A stretch of 64,000 nt of DNA from Aquanectria penicillioides (lineage: Eukaryota > Ascomycota > Sordariomycetes > Hypocreales > Nectriaceae): the NCBI GenBank assembly GCA_003415625.1, contig PYIU01000003.1, positions 3,906,001 to 3,970,000 of the forward strand, given 5' to 3'. The position numbers were made by a program, and so were the translations under genes. The notes under the pieces were generated by a model. It was given only the letters and a program-made list of their open reading frames with translations, was not told where the DNA came from and made no database searches. Positions 1-12,635 of the stretch are shown piece after piece (positions within the stretch are counted from its first letter, which is position 1; each line of letters begins with the position of its first letter).

Positions 1-457
1 CACCGTCCTCTTTTTTTTCACTCTCCTTCTTCTGTTCCCCCCTTTTCTTTTGTCTGGGGAGTTAGGATGGGCAATCTTTGTGTGTTAGATTAGGCAGGCA
101 TCAATCAGCGTAGTGAATATGAATAAAGAAAGATTCTGGAACCATTTCGTCCGGCTCATCTTATCCTACCCTACACTATATCACACTGAAAGGTCCGGAA
201 CCAGGTCGTATGTTGACGCAAAACGGAGATATAACGCCCAGGACGCCGTGGAATTGCCCAGTGATCTGAATCAATGAGTTGCTCCTCTAATAAAATCATT
301 CGCTAGCGCATAAGCGCTGCCCTCCAGTTTCCCATTTCATCAACAAGTTGGTCGACTCCCATAGCCGACCCAATCCCCCCCCCCAGGATATTAGTAAATC
401 TTACATCCGCACACCAATGTCGTATCGTCTTTGCTACAAGCCGTGTCACGCACTGGC

Positions 458-1638
458 TTAGCTCTTTCCTGAATCATCGTGGTCTGGATCAAATTTGGTC
501 TCGCCAAGCATGGGCGCCGGCGCCGAGGTCATGGCGGTTTGGGTAGCTGGCTGAGGTTGAGCCTGCACGGTTGGGCCGGTAGGGTGGCTAGGAGGCTGTG
601 AGGATGCTCGAGCGGCGCTATTAGCTGTTGCTGCGTGAAGACGTTGATCCAGAGCCCTCAGAGCAATCGCCCTTCGCCTCTCTGCCTCGGCGCGAGCGCC
701 TCCAGGGGCACCTCGGTGGATAATGTTGTCGTTGCGAGACATATCGGACTGAGAAAAGGGAGTGCAAATACGCATGGCCACTAACACACCAAACAATTGG
801 TCGGAAAGTGCGGCGACAACGGGCTTGACTGGTCCAGGGAAGAACTCGGCGAAAGCAAACGTCTCACTGGCATCACCACGGAGGGAGGTGGGCTGAGACG
901 AATCAAGGTCGGGGAAGACGGTCTTGTAGAATCGGAGGTAGGCCCAGCTGGTGAGGAAACCGAAGACGGCGAGCCAGAAAGCAGATTGGGGCAGGAGGGG
1001 AGTAAGCGACAAAAGAAACACAATGCCAAGATACAGCAATGGGAACCGGGGAACCCTCAGAGACACAAGACCGCGGAAGAGTGTCACCGTGTGGGCGGGC
1101 ACCAGCTGGCTAAAGGCAACTAGGAAAGAGATTTGAACGGGGATTGTTCCGGCGATGACGGATAGACTGATAAAAAGTTATTGTTAGCGGATGTTTAAAT
1201 AACAGTGTAGAGAATGGGGTAAAAAGTTTTTTTGTAAAAAAAAATAAAAAATTCCACATACGTCCAGCTCTCGTTGCGCGTCAGAGTGAAAAAGAGGACC
1301 ATGACACAAAGCGTCAGGAAGTTGGGAACGACGGACACGAGGGCGATGAATTTGGCGAGCTCGGCAGACGACCAGGCTCTCTCGAGGTAGCGACCGCCAT
1401 GGTACAAGGTTGCACCGCCAATGGCGAGGGTGAAAACGTTGCTCTCGACGAATGTGGAGGTGAGGAAGGTCCAGGGGTAAATGATGGAGAGCTGCGGCAC
1501 CAACGTCAGGTAGGGGATGACGATGTGGGTGTTCTCGCTCCATTGGCGATAGCGGATGGCTGCGCTGAGGAGGGACTGGGCGAGCAGCCCGATGAGGAGC
1601 GCCCGAGTGACGGGCGGGAGATTTATCCGAGGCGGCAT
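458..1638 (-). CDS. TMEM115/DUF1751 rhomboid-like integral membrane protein
   Basis: Two exons (1262-1638 and 458-1166) join across a 95-bp intron with a GTATGT donor and a CAG acceptor, giving about 361 residues. The first 130 residues hold hydrophobic segments typical of the rhomboid-like fold (ALLIGLLAQSLLSAAIRY, then a region with TFVESN). The exon junction restores WTLSVIAGTIPVQISFLVAF, a conserved-looking stretch of this family. More membrane segments follow, then a hydrophilic cytoplasmic tail rich in Ala, Pro and Gln. I see no catalytic Ser/His pair, as expected for the TMEM115 branch, which in animals is a Golgi protein linked to retrograde transport; that role is family knowledge, not shown here. 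The start is the first ATG of the open frame. Family call is fairly firm, cellular role uncertain. Confidence 0.85.
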
Positions 1639-4600
1639 CGCGACGAAATTTCTGAGGGTGTAGAGACGGAAGAAGGTTGACTACGACAAGCGGGAAGTTG
1701 GTAGAAGGCCGATTGCGAGGTTGATAGTGGCGATAGCGATGAGGAAGGACGGAGGGGATGATGGTGTCGTGGCTGGTGGTTGGAGTCGATCAGCTGATTG
1801 TATCCCTCATGAACGACTCGTGTCGAGGTCCCTCATGAGAAGTTCGGGAGATTTTGGAGTCGAGGCCGGCGTTGAGGATGAGACGGGGTGTTCTGTTTGG
1901 TTTGCTCCCCCCTTTGATTCCTCAAAAGCGCGTTGTGTGTCCTCTCCAGCCAGCCTCACGAGGCTTAGGCTGCTGTATTAGCACGGGATACCACGGGGTG
2001 GCTTGCGTGTTGGCCTGAGGCAGAAGCGCAATGGGCTCCATTCGGTAGGGCAGAGTTTTGTTAGATGGGTACAACAGAGGCCGTGGCGGGGCCCCTAGGA
2101 AACATTGCCTATAGGCCTGAAAATTGAGAGGATTCTTGTTACAACTTAACACTCAGACTTGGAGGAGGGTGTCTGCGGAGGCTATTTGGCGCTACCCCTG
2201 CAGCGACATTTCTTTCAAAGTGTGTCAACGATCCCAGAACGGGTTTTGTGCCACAACGCAAATCGTTAGCAGACGTCACCTGCCTTGGCTTGATGAAAAT
2301 AAAATAAAAATAAAATAAAAAAAGGAAGAAAGGAAAAAAGGGCACTGTTGGCGTCGGCTGCCATGTCTGGTTTTTTGGCTGCAGACGCGTGAGCCACCTG
2401 GAGATCTTATCGGTTGGCTCGCAAATCCTCTACCAGATATTGGTGGCTTGGTGAGTGTTGGCTCGCATAGATTAGCTATGTAAGGGGTTTCCGACTGTGG
2501 AGACGTGGCCATCGCCTCGAGTTTGTTCCAGTACAGAACACGCACACCTGTACCCTCTCTGGTGTGTAGTGGAATGGGAAAACAAGAAAAATAAAGCCAT
2601 TAATTTCGAGCTGGAAAACCCGGGAAGAGTACCTGATTGACCATTTCTCCTGCTTGTGCATGATGGACAGTCCCGCATTTGGGTACACCGTACACAAGCA
2701 TTTTGAGCTAGGAATGCCGCAGTGACGACAACGTGCGGTAATGCGATGCAGACCTGACCCCAACTTTGACATTGAACTGGGATCAGTGTTTCTTAATTAA
2801 AATACTCATTAAATCTACCCCTAAGCGCTAGGCACCAACTTTCATAAATCCGACTCAGACTATTGTGTTCAATTAGAGTCAACCTTAGACATTGGATCTA
2901 GAGTGCTAGGTGTGATCCGTAGTTCTTGAGGAACAAAAAAAAAAGAAAGCTTGTGGGAGGAAATCGTGGAGGCATCAATCCGAGCATTCGGGAAGTAATG
3001 ACGTTTCAGCTTGATAGCAGCCTGTTCGGTTGTGCTCGGGACTCCGGACCCGCAGGTGCCGGGAGGAGGTAGTCCTGGTGGGTGGGTGGACGCCTTGAGA
3101 TACAGGCGCGGTATCAGTTCGAGTGGGCTGTTGTTGGGACTGAATGGGGAGACGTGGATGGCAACAAGTCGGTGAAGATTCGGTGGCCTCGGAAGGTTGA
3201 TACCCTGTCCCAGCCAAAAGAAACTTGGCAGTTAGGTACGTCACTTTGGAGAACCTCCAACAACACCAAAGTGATTGATTCTGCGCGCGAAATTGATTGG
3301 TTGAAAGATGCTTCTTGTCACTCAGCACCTCCGTTTTGAAGATGAGCGAGTGGGGCTACCGAAGTGGAATGTCGTGCAGGGTGAGGCACGGCAAGCAAGC
3401 AAGCCACCCACACAGGCTTCAGCCCCAAACCCCAAGCCCTTGACCTTGTGTCTTGCTGAAGCTGTCTGACATTGGAGGAGAGAGACAGAGGGAAGAAGTG
3501 TGAAGAGAGATGGACCGGGAAGCAGGCATGCGCGTGCTCGTGCTGGATGCAGAGAGATCTTCAACTGTCTTTCATGGCACGGATGCGATAGCTGAAGATT
3601 TTTAGGACCAACTGGCCGATGGGATCTTAGGGCGTTGAGAGGTTCAAGTACCGAGATGGTCAATGGAAGCAAAAATGACAACCTCGGGAATGCCACGGTC
3701 GACCCTGTGTCTGGGGTCTCTTTTAGGAATAGTGCATTCGGTGCTCAAAACATCAACACAACCCTCATTCAACCATCACGTGAGGGATAGAGGAAGATCA
3801 CGTACGCACCTATAGGTGCAGAACCCCGTAGCTTAGATTTGGCCAAGAGGTGTGGACGGAGGGAGACTGCCGGTCCTGGTGATCCCTGGCCAAGCGACAC
3901 GGCCGGATACATTGCGTTGCGTTGTGTTTGCCAAAGAGTGTGCGTGCATGGACACAAAGCCGCCAGACACCATTTGCGTTCCAACAGGCTTGTCTCAAAG
4001 GGCGCCAAAAATCAAAACCAAGAGACTCGATCGCCCTCAGAGGGCCCCGGTCCACCTCCGACAACAGCTCATCGTATCTTGAGCAGAACTGTAGGGATTC
4101 GCCCCAAGACTGCTTGGTCGGGGTGGCAGCCTTGACCTTTGTGGAGGAGGGTATGTCCCTGACGGCAACGGAACCTCTTTGAGATCCTCAATGCTGGATC
4201 CCAACACACGTGAGAGGCGGACGTAGCTCCCTCCATCACATCGAAAACATGGCGGTACGTACCAGAACCCTGCGCAGACAGACTTCCAAGTTCCCAGCAC
4301 ACGCATCTCGACGCCCCAGGGCTTTTTAAAGGCCCGGGCCCAGGGAGCCGCCCACCCCAGCCCGCGTGAGTTGCTTGGCGGCCCCTTTGACCGAACTAAA
4401 CTATTGCCACGTAATGACCAGTTGAAGTCGCAGAGCACAAGGCTGCTTACCAGAACCAGAACCTCTAATTACTACCAGTTCGCTGCTCTGGTAGAGGCGT
4501 TGTCCTCAGCTGCTGGGCTGACCAGGGGCAGACAGGGGGACAGGGTGGCCCTGGGGATGAATAAAGATGGCAGAGCTTTGGTCTTGTCGGAGGGCAGCAT

Positions 4601-4672
4601 TGGCTACTGCTCATTGCTTTGCTGCCGGGAGATGATGGTGCGGTTCGGCGGGGCCAGGCGCAGCGAAGGAAC

Positions 4673-4689
4673 GGGGGGGGGGGGGGGGG
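4673..4689. repeat. G17 homopolymer
   Basis: A run of 17 G followed by A and four more G. It is prone to length error and, as single-stranded DNA, to G-quadruplex formation. Confidence 0.9.
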
Positions 4690-5853
4690 AGGGGAACGGA
4701 CTTGTGGACGTGTGGACAGTGGACAGTGGACGGTGGACCTCGACCCGTCAATCATGGGAATCTTTTTTCTGTGTGGTGTGTGGCTGTTGCCAGCGCTTGG
4801 GGAGAGTTTTGGTGCCCGCGAGAACCAGCAAGCTAACAAGTAGTCGGCGCCCAGCGAATCGAATGTGTCATGTCACGCAGAGCGGATGAGATGGATCCAT
4901 GCCGTGGCATCCATCCGGCGACATCCCAGGCGTGCCGGGGCAGTGTTTGGTGGGCCGTGGCTCGCGCTTTCGTGTCTTGAAGGCCCTCGTGCAGTAGTAT
5001 TTTAGTCCAAGATTCCCTCTCTCTGGACAATGTCTCTTCCCCCTTGGGCAGCGCCATGATGCACGCTGGTTGATCGATGTCTCTCCCACCACGAAGCCAG
5101 CAAGAGCAAACGAGGAACCCGCTCACGCCTGAGGCCCAGCCGGCCCAGCTCCAGCTCCAGCACGCAAGCCCCCATTGTGACATTGACCTCGACTTTGAAC
5201 AAGTGAAGCCAACAGGGGAAGATGGGCCGGGGCCGGAACCTGACACATGTCGAAGTACCGATACCTCAGGACATGGATGGACTCCCCCATTTAGCATCCG
5301 ATCTGCATCCGTCTCAGATTTTGGGAGAGAGGCGACTGCACCAGCCCGAAGGGTGTGGGAGGGCGTGGGTCTGGCTGGCCTTACCTAATGTTTCCGCCGG
5401 CGACTGATTGGCTAGCTGGTCGTGATGCCTCATGCACGAATGTGCAACCCGTTGGACTTGGACTGCCACCACGACGAAGCACAAAGGCAACCGACGACAG
5501 CGGGACCGACCACATTACGCCTCACACGTTTTGCGAGCGACCACCGTTCGGCGATACCAGCCTGTCGGACTGTCGGACAAGAGGGACGGTGCGAGATGGT
5601 CCAGCTAAGCGCAGAGAGACCAACATCCTCCCCAGAGAGATCCTCCCGTAGCCCACATCGAAAACCCACTCACCCAGGAGGGAGCCCTTGGTAGTGGCAG
5701 GCTCCCCCTTCTCGGCTCGCCTCCCACGTCCCCTGTAACCGGAAGCAGGGGATCTTCAAACCCTGACGCTGGACCACCACTGCTGGGAACACCATTGACG
5801 GACTGCCTGCACTGGGTTTGCGTGGGTGGGCTTGGAGACAAGATGTGCAGACT

Positions 5854-5944
5854 GGACAGGACAGGACAGGACAGGACAGGACAAGACAGGACAAGACAGG
5901 ACTAGGTAGACAGGAAAGGACAGGAAGCGACAGGACAGTGGCAG
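5854..5944. repeat. ACAGG pentanucleotide tandem array
   Basis: About 90 bp made of repeated GGACA/AGACA units, perfect for the first five or six copies and then degenerate. Strand asymmetry is strong, with purines on the plus strand. It lies in intergenic DNA. Confidence 0.9.
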
Positions 5945-6839
5945 CTAGCAGGGAGGGTGCCTGTATCTCCATACGTGCGTACGTACCGTACCGTTTTAAA
6001 GATGCGCGGGACAGGCTGCCGCCGCTGGAGTCCCCCGTGGCCCTGGTCTGGCAAGCATGACAAGCCTAACAGGCCTGGGCTGATGAACAAAAGAGCGACA
6101 GGGAATCTCGTCTTGAAATGTTCCTCCACCTCCCATGGAACCCAAAAAAGCCCCTGCCTGTTCGAGCCTCCACTCCACAGTCCACGAGACTCGGCCGACC
6201 CATCGATTGGCTGGCTTTCCCCCGTCCCCGAGGTACCGGTACCTGGCCAGTCCGCTGGGGCGTCCCGGGGGTACTGCGGGCACTGAAGAAGAGAGCGAGC
6301 TGGACGAAATTTGATGGTGATGTGAGGACCAGGTACCTCGACGACGGATGGTCTCGCGTGCTCCCCCCCTAGGGCAGGCCTGGAGCCTGTCTCGACTCGG
6401 GCGATATGGCCGACTCACTATCGTGCCGACCTGATTCCCCATCAGGGCAGGAAAGCTGGGTCGCCGCGCAGTCTCTAGACGGAAGAAAAAACCCTCTCGC
6501 GATTTCCCCGTCGAGTCTGTGATCCATGATCCATCTTTCGACCTGGTTTGTTTGACCTAAAGCCCCCACTAGCGCCAGCCCAGTCTCGCCCGCCCGCAGG
6601 TCTTGGATGAGTGTCACTGTACCTTGAATTCCCGTCAGGGCCCTACGCACTGCCCGGACCGCCCGTACCAGCATGGTACTTCGTACTTGGGGCTAGAAAT
6701 TCCATGCCCCCCATTAGCGTCCCCCATTTGCCATTAGTGCTCCCCCCCCCGTCAGCCCCGTAGTGACCTCCAGCCCGTACTTTTGGTGTGTAGCTCCGGC
6801 TCCAGCCAGGAGCCTGGAGCCAGACACCCTAATGTTGTG

Positions 6840-6890
6840 GTTGCTTGCTTGCTTGCTTGCTTGCACTTGCTTGCACTTGCTTGCACTTCC
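6840..6890. repeat. GCTT tetranucleotide array grading into CTTGCTTGCA units
   Basis: Five GCTT copies are followed by three 10-bp units of the form CTTGCTTGCA, so a second-order repeat has grown from the first. It lies about 400 bp upstream of the TBL1-like start codon. Confidence 0.85.
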
Positions 6891-7295
6891 CAAGGTACGG
6901 AGGAGGTACGTACCAGTCATTAGTTTCTTGGTTGGCGGTCCCTTGGCTGAGGTTGCACACCACCCCCCCGTCCCCAGTCCAAAAGTGGCTCCCCCGACTG
7001 GCAGAAGGCAGAGGGAGAAGCAGAGGCAAAACGGACAGAACGGGGGCAGAAGCGACCAGGTGGAAAAGCGACCAGGGGTACGTACCGACTTAGCACCACC
7101 CCCGACCTTGAATTTCATCTCTCTTTTGAATCTTCACTCACCTTCCCTTCAACAACGCCAGACACGACGACCAGCGCCCATCACGACTTGGACCGCCCTC
7201 GACGAGCCGTCTCACTGCTGCTGCGCATCCCGCTTCATCTGCTGTGATTTTACCCCCACCGCGACGCTGCCGCCAGCTGCGGCGCTCTCGGCACC

Positions 7296-9567
7296 ATGGT
7301 CGCTAAGGAATTCCTCGACTCGGACAGAGTCAACTTTCTCGTTTGGAGGTTCGTGACGTCCCTCCCCCCCTGGGACCCGGGTTGCTGCCGACCACACCCC
7401 GACAGGTGCCGTGCATTGCTCGGCTTCGTCTTTCTCTTGAGTTTGCGCTGACTGACGCTTCGTTTCCCCAACTGCAGATATCTGCTTGAAGGCAGTAGGT
7501 GACACCCAAGCTTTGCGCGCCCGTGGCGACACATCTAACCCTCACTCGCAGACTACCGAGAGACGGCCGCCAAGTTCCAAAAGGAATGGCACGTCAAGGC
7601 ACCTCACCGAGACTTCACCTTTGCGCGCCACGTAAAGAGCCACGCATTGGTCTCTGTCGTTAACCGCGGGCTGCTGTACTATGGCCTAGAGCGCGAGCAT
7701 GCGCGCAATCAGGTATGAACCCCCTTCTGCTCATTTCTCATGTCGATTTGGCACTTGCTCCTTGGCTTGTCCCATGCAGCGGGAGCTGTTTTGGTGCTGA
7801 ACCTCGACATGGCAAAACCAGGCTTAGGCTGACTGATTTGGGGGTGTGCAGCTGCCTCAGGATGCAGCGGCTGCGGCCGAGGCGCTGCAGGTTGGCATCT
7901 TTGGGCCTCTAGACGCCCACCCGCTGGCCAAAATGGAGGAGGATGAGGATGCTGAGGGAGAAGAGACTGAAGTGTCATCGCGCAAGCGTCCGCCGCAGCA
8001 ACTACCAAATGGATCACCGGCCAAGCGGCCGCGTCTCAGCAATGGCTACGAGAATGGCGCTGATGCATCGGCGCCCTCAACCACCCCCATGGATGTCGAC
8101 AACCAACTCGACAACCACGCCTATCCATCGCCTCTTGAGGGCGAACCTGCGCCGCCGCCGATTGTGCGCACCGATGGCCCGGAACAAGGCACCCAAGTCG
8201 ACAAAGTCGAGGAGCTGGCTCCCGACACTACCTTCATACGTCTCATGGACGACGACCGCGCCCATACCCACAGGCCAGACTCAACACCTTCTCCCGCGCC
8301 CGCTGGTCCTGACAACGCTCCCATCCTTTTGCAGTGCGAGTGGAACCCTCGAGACCCATCTATCCTGGCGGCTGCTGGAACCGATGCGCTAGCCCGTGTT
8401 TGGACCATCTCGCGTGCCACACCCCCGAGCCTGGCCAAGATCACGTGTCACCCCACGCCCACTCTCTCCTCGACCCAGATGCCCCTCGTGATACTACCGT
8501 CACAGCGCTGTCTTGGACTTCGGACGGCGCCTCGATTGCACTAGCTACGGAATCCAAGGGCCAGGCTGCAATCAACGTGTGGTCTGCTGATGGCACCCAT
8601 TTGCAGACCATGGAAGTATCTGAGCCTCCCGTCATCAAACTGTCGTGGAATCCGAGCAACACCGCCCTTCTGGCCATATCTCCCGACAAGGGCGGTGCCC
8701 TTGTCACTGTGTACTACTCGCCAGCCGGAAATTCGATGTCATACTTGCTTCATGGTCACGATATCGTCGCAACGCCCTTGGATGCTGCCTGGACAAGCGA
8801 CACTGAATTCTTATTAACGGGCGGTGATCTCTTTCTTTGCTTGCATTGTGGAGAGTCGACAATTTCTCAAGCGAGGAAATTTGAGACCAAGGATGATGAT
8901 AGTTTCACACAAGTGCTCTTTGACTGGCGATCGAAATTAGCTGCCACATCTAGTGATAAAGGCACGCTTGATGTAAGTTCCTCAAACCACTCAAATCACC
9001 CCATGCTTGATGTTGAGATGGATGCTGATTGATCATAGCTTTGGGATGAGTCTGGGCAAAGACGATCGATATCGGCCCACCAAGGAGCCATTACGGCAAT
9101 GCAATGGCAACCGCTCCCTGCAAGCCAACAAGCTGCGGACGATGAACGGTTGATTGCGACGGGCGGCGATGATTGTGCTATCTTGATCTGGAACGCTCGA
9201 ATGCCGGAGAGCAAACCCAAATGTTTTTTGACGATGGAATCCCCGATTGTGCGACTCGCATTTACTCCCGATGGTGCTTTTATTGCAGGAGCGACGGTGA
9301 ACCAAGTGTTGATCTGGAAGGTTGGCGGCTATGCTATGCCTAGAGCGAGCTGGAGCAGACCGATGCATTCTGGATGGCAGAGTCCCAAAGCCAACGTGGA
9401 ATCGGAAGAGGAGGATGAGCACTGCCTATGCTGGGATGCGGACGGACAAAAGCTGGTATATGGCTCCAATAGTAGGGTAAGTTGGGAGACTGAACAAACA
9501 CGCAATATGGTGAGCACAGACTTACTAACGATCGAAACAGCTCGCTGTCATCAACTTTAGCAGATAA
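7296..9567 (+). CDS. LisH and WD40-repeat protein, TBL1/Sif2 type (one frame break)
   Basis: Six exons are inferred: 7296-7348, 7478-7494, 7552-7712, 7852-8972, 9039-9476 and 9541-9567. The N-terminus (DSDRVNFLVWRYLLEGNYRETAAKF) is a LisH motif, followed by a helical block (HALVSVVNRGLLYYGLE) matching the TBL1 start. An acidic linker with a basic KRPRL-type patch follows, then WD40 repeats with blades ending in ARVW, INVW, LDLW, ILIW and VLIW. TBL1/Sif2 proteins are scaffold subunits of histone deacetylase corepressors (SMRT/NCoR, Set3C); that function is by family. The frame breaks at 8422-8426 (ACA followed by five C and GAG): upstream blades read in one frame, downstream blades in the frame one base back. 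One extra C gives ATPPEPG and makes the coding length an exact multiple of three (605 residues). The ATG at 7296 sits in a good context (CACCATGG). Confidence 0.85.
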
Positions 9568-10701
9568 TGGATGTTTCAAGGCGTCAAAATAGTGAAGTCT
9601 AGGACATCTGCGCCGGAGCTCGCGCAAAGGGTCCAAAAGGGACACTGAGTTTATGTTAAGACGCGGCTTGATATCAACGGCGCTCAGGTGCTACGAAGAA
9701 ATACGACGAAACAGCCCGACATGATGGATCTGAATCGACGTCAAAGCACGAGGCGGAGGCGAAATCGAAATGGGACACGAAGCACTGGGCATCTAAGCTG
9801 ATAATGTCTACTCCGGCTCGGAAAATGAGCCTCCAAGGGTGGCGAACCAACGAAGCTTGCAAGCGACATATTTCTTTTTTCTTTGTATACCATGACGACT
9901 ACGGGCTGGCTATCCGTTAAAGTTTAAGACAAACAAACCTACGTACCGACACCACTACTATTGGGATACACAACTTCTCAGTCTACACGAATTCTCTTGA
10001 TGAAGGACATGGATAGAGGACATGGGAGTACAAATGTTGTGGCTTCGAAGTTACATTATTCTTATTTTTTTTTTCTGTTCGATTTTTGTCATCTTCTTTC
10101 TTGTGTGTCTTTGCCGAGGCCATCTGGATGCGACATATCTATCAATCATTTGGGGTTGGGAAGGACAGGCAGGTTGGCGCGTGGACAGAGTCGGGGGGCA
10201 TGGTACAGGTTGCATCCCCTCTAGTGACCATCGCTTCTTTTTTTTTTTTTTTTTCTGTCTTCTGCGTCTTGTTTCTTTGTTTGGGTTCAGTTGTCTTTTT
10301 TTTTATCCCTCTACTTTTGGATCACGGTGTTAGTTGTTGTAGTGTACGAGTATATACCATACAAATAAGCGAAAGCGGAGGCGGCGCGGCGAGAAGGATG
10401 GAGGATGGGAGACGGGGGATGGGGGATGAGGGTCAAGGTGAGGGCGAAGAATAGGGCGAAAAGAAGTGGACTAAAACCTGCATGACAAGTTTTCTGAGAC
10501 CATCTGGCGAACCACTGTGATTGTGTGTGAGGTGTGAAGTGTGAGGCGTGAGAAGATGCGAGCATGCGAGCGTGCGGGATGCTCTGTTCACTTCCCAGTC
10601 GAGTATTTCGTGCATTGCACGGCGGCGTCACGCACTGGAAGGAAGCAGGAGAGAGCATCAGCCGGCGCAAGTGGCGGCCTTAGCGCAACGCCCAACGTTG
10701 A

Positions 10702-10745
10702 CTTGACTGGACCTTGACTGGACCTTGACTGGACCTTGACTCGAC
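10702..10745. repeat. 11-bp tandem repeat, about four copies
   Basis: The unit TTGACTGGACC is repeated head to tail with three nearly perfect copies and degenerate ends. Since 11 bp is close to one helical turn, each copy presents the same DNA face. Confidence 0.85.
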
Positions 10746-11157
10746 CCTTTGTCTCGTTCCGCCTCCCCGCATTTGCCTCAGACAATGTCATTGATCAATT
10801 CGGCGTGTTTGGGAGCTCTCGTTTTTGCTTCTCGTTCCTCTTCCCGTTGCTGCCGAATGCCGGCGTTGGACGCATTGGCTCCATACAGTGGCGTTGGATC
10901 TCATCACCGGCGCAGCAGGGCATCCGATCTGACACGGCGTTCCTCGCCCCAATCCCTTCTCGTCTCGCGTCGCATCGCATCGCATGGCATCTCGCAGCTC
11001 CATGTGACAGGTAAAAGGAACCTTCCATGGTGTCTTCTGTTGTCGCAAACCTATCCACACTTTGCCACTGCCACCGCACCAAACCACCCAGAGCCGTATA
11101 GCATCTCGTCAATCGCATGCCCAGGCCCATTGCGCGCACACCCGCCGCACGTATGCG

Positions 11158-11164
<7 letters not shown>

Positions 11165-11191
<27 letters not shown>
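11165..11191. repeat. AC dinucleotide microsatellite
   Basis: About 13 uninterrupted AC units, in the upstream region of the small gene at 11,941. Confidence 0.9.
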
Positions 11192-11869
11192 TGCAAGACA
11201 AAAGGAAAAAAAGAGCCTTGAGTACGTGTGTATATGTGTGTCTTTGCTCTTTCTCCCTCTCTCTGTCTTATGCGTTCGTTCGGTCGTCTTATACATAAGC
11301 TACTTGTCTCTTCTCCCGCCGTGTCTCCTCTTTCCCGTCATCCTTGATATTTCATACCCCTCCTCCCCTCCTCTCCTTGCGGGCTCTTTCACTTCTCCCT
11401 TCTTCCTTCTTTCTTTCCTTCTTCCTCGCTCGCTCTTCTTTCTATCAGAATCATTTATTTTCCCTCACTAGCATATCTCATCGGGGACAATCTATCGTCT
11501 TTTGCTCCACCACTTTCCCCGGGCCCCCCGCCTTTCCAAATCTTGCTAAGCGGCGGAGACGGCGGCGTGCCATTGCCCGACCGGAGCCCCAGACTCGGAC
11601 CCCACCTTCATTCAGCTTCAGCACTCAACGACTACATCCCTGACATCTCGCTCGCTCGCTCGCAACTCTCCAACCATCAAACCACCACCACGCACATAAC
11701 ACTACCAACTTCGCACACAGCCCACAAAGCTGATGATCCAACACAATATCAATAGAGGAAAATAAAAAAACAAAGTGCCTTGCGCTGGTACTTGGCAGCT
11801 CGCAGCCGAGGCACAACAGTCACCAAACTAAGAGAGAGGGAAAGAGGAGGGGAGGTTCCAGACTTCTAC

Positions 11870-11911
11870 CCCCACCACCACCACCACCACCACCACCACC
11901 ACCACCACCAA
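11870..11911. repeat. CCA trinucleotide microsatellite
   Basis: About 13-14 CCA units ending 30 bases before the ATG at 11,941. It lies in the presumed 5' leader of the small gene. Confidence 0.9.
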
Positions 11912-11940
11912 CTACCACTACACCAACCACACACTCGACC

Positions 11941-12635
11941 ATGGCGACAAGTACGCAAAAGTCGCAGTATCGCTCCGCCGAGGTCTTCACCCCGGAGATG
12001 CGAGACCGCCAGGCCCGTGGCAAGGATCCCTATTCCAAAGGTGAGGGCAGCGAGGACAGCAGTGATGATGGGCACATGAGGCTCGGCCGTGGGTATGTGT
12101 TTTTTCCCCCTCGTACTTTCTTTTTTCTTCCTGCATCCGCCGCGTTGCTTGAGAGGAGCGGGCCCAAATCTGTTACGAAAAAAAAAAAAAAAAAAAAAAG
12201 AAACAAAACATGGGAGGGAAAAGGAGGAAAAGACAGCACTGGCTCGAATTCTTAACTAACTGTTCCATCCAGTCCCGTCGCTGAATCCTTTGCTGAGCGT
12301 GAACGCAAAGGCGAGGCCATGGCTGTCCTCGACAATCCTGAGACCCTCATGGCTCACGCCCAAGCCGCCGGCGATGTGAGTTGTCCTTCCCCTTTTCGCT
12401 TCGCTTCTTATCATCCAAACCCACCACCACCCCGACCACCCCTTCCGCAATCCACGTCCAGAATTGCTTTTATCTCAGCCACGCAAACTTACGCGATCTG
12501 ACGCAGAGTATCTCGGGCCAGCGCCTCCGATTCATGCGGCAGCTGTGCGGCTTCGATGACAAGCGCCACGATGGCGCCACGCCTGGCGGTGGCAGAAACA
12601 AAAGCCGTCGGATCAGCGATAGGGGAGGCCGATAG
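11941..12635 (+). CDS. Small conserved-looking protein of unknown function
   Basis: Three exons (11941-12092, 12273-12375, 12507-12635) with clean GTATGT and GTGAGT donors and CAG acceptors give 127 residues; the phases fit without adjustment. The product is hydrophilic and charged. It begins MATSTQKSQYRSAEVFTPEM, has an acidic Ser-rich patch (EGSEDSSDDGH), a segment FAERERKGEAMAVLDNPETLM, then ISGQRLRFMRQLCGFDD, and a basic tail with Arg-Gly motifs. No membrane span or signal peptide is visible. I do not recognise a family and assign no function. The ATG has a good context (ACCATGG) and follows a long leader with CCA repeats. Codon choice and regular introns support a real gene. Confidence 0.75.

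Larger units (their letters stand above)
1639..7295. other. Gene-poor intergenic stretch, 5.7 kb
   Basis: No reading frame here has a recognisable domain, plausible splice structure or protein-like composition; the longest frames are low in complexity. The stretch contains homopolymers, a 17-base G run, an ACAGG tandem array, a GCTT array and several GTAC palindromes (around 5971-5993, 6229-6245, 6893-6914 and 7076-7087). The last few hundred bases are presumably the promoter and leader of the TBL1-like gene. Confidence 0.6.
9568..11940. other. Intergenic stretch and repeat-rich leader of the small gene
   Basis: The first part is the 3' flank of the TBL1-like gene. From about 10,700 on it becomes pyrimidine-rich with microsatellites (11-bp tandem repeat, AC, CTCG and CCA arrays), typical of a long fungal promoter and 5' leader. 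Frames running through it (for example 10749-11471) are low-complexity Ser/Leu/Thr-His strings and are not accepted as genes. Confidence 0.6.

Noticed and set aside
10749..11471. 240-residue plus-strand frame
   Set aside because: Runs through AC and CTT repeats (Thr-His and Ser-Leu strings); no domain or splice structure.
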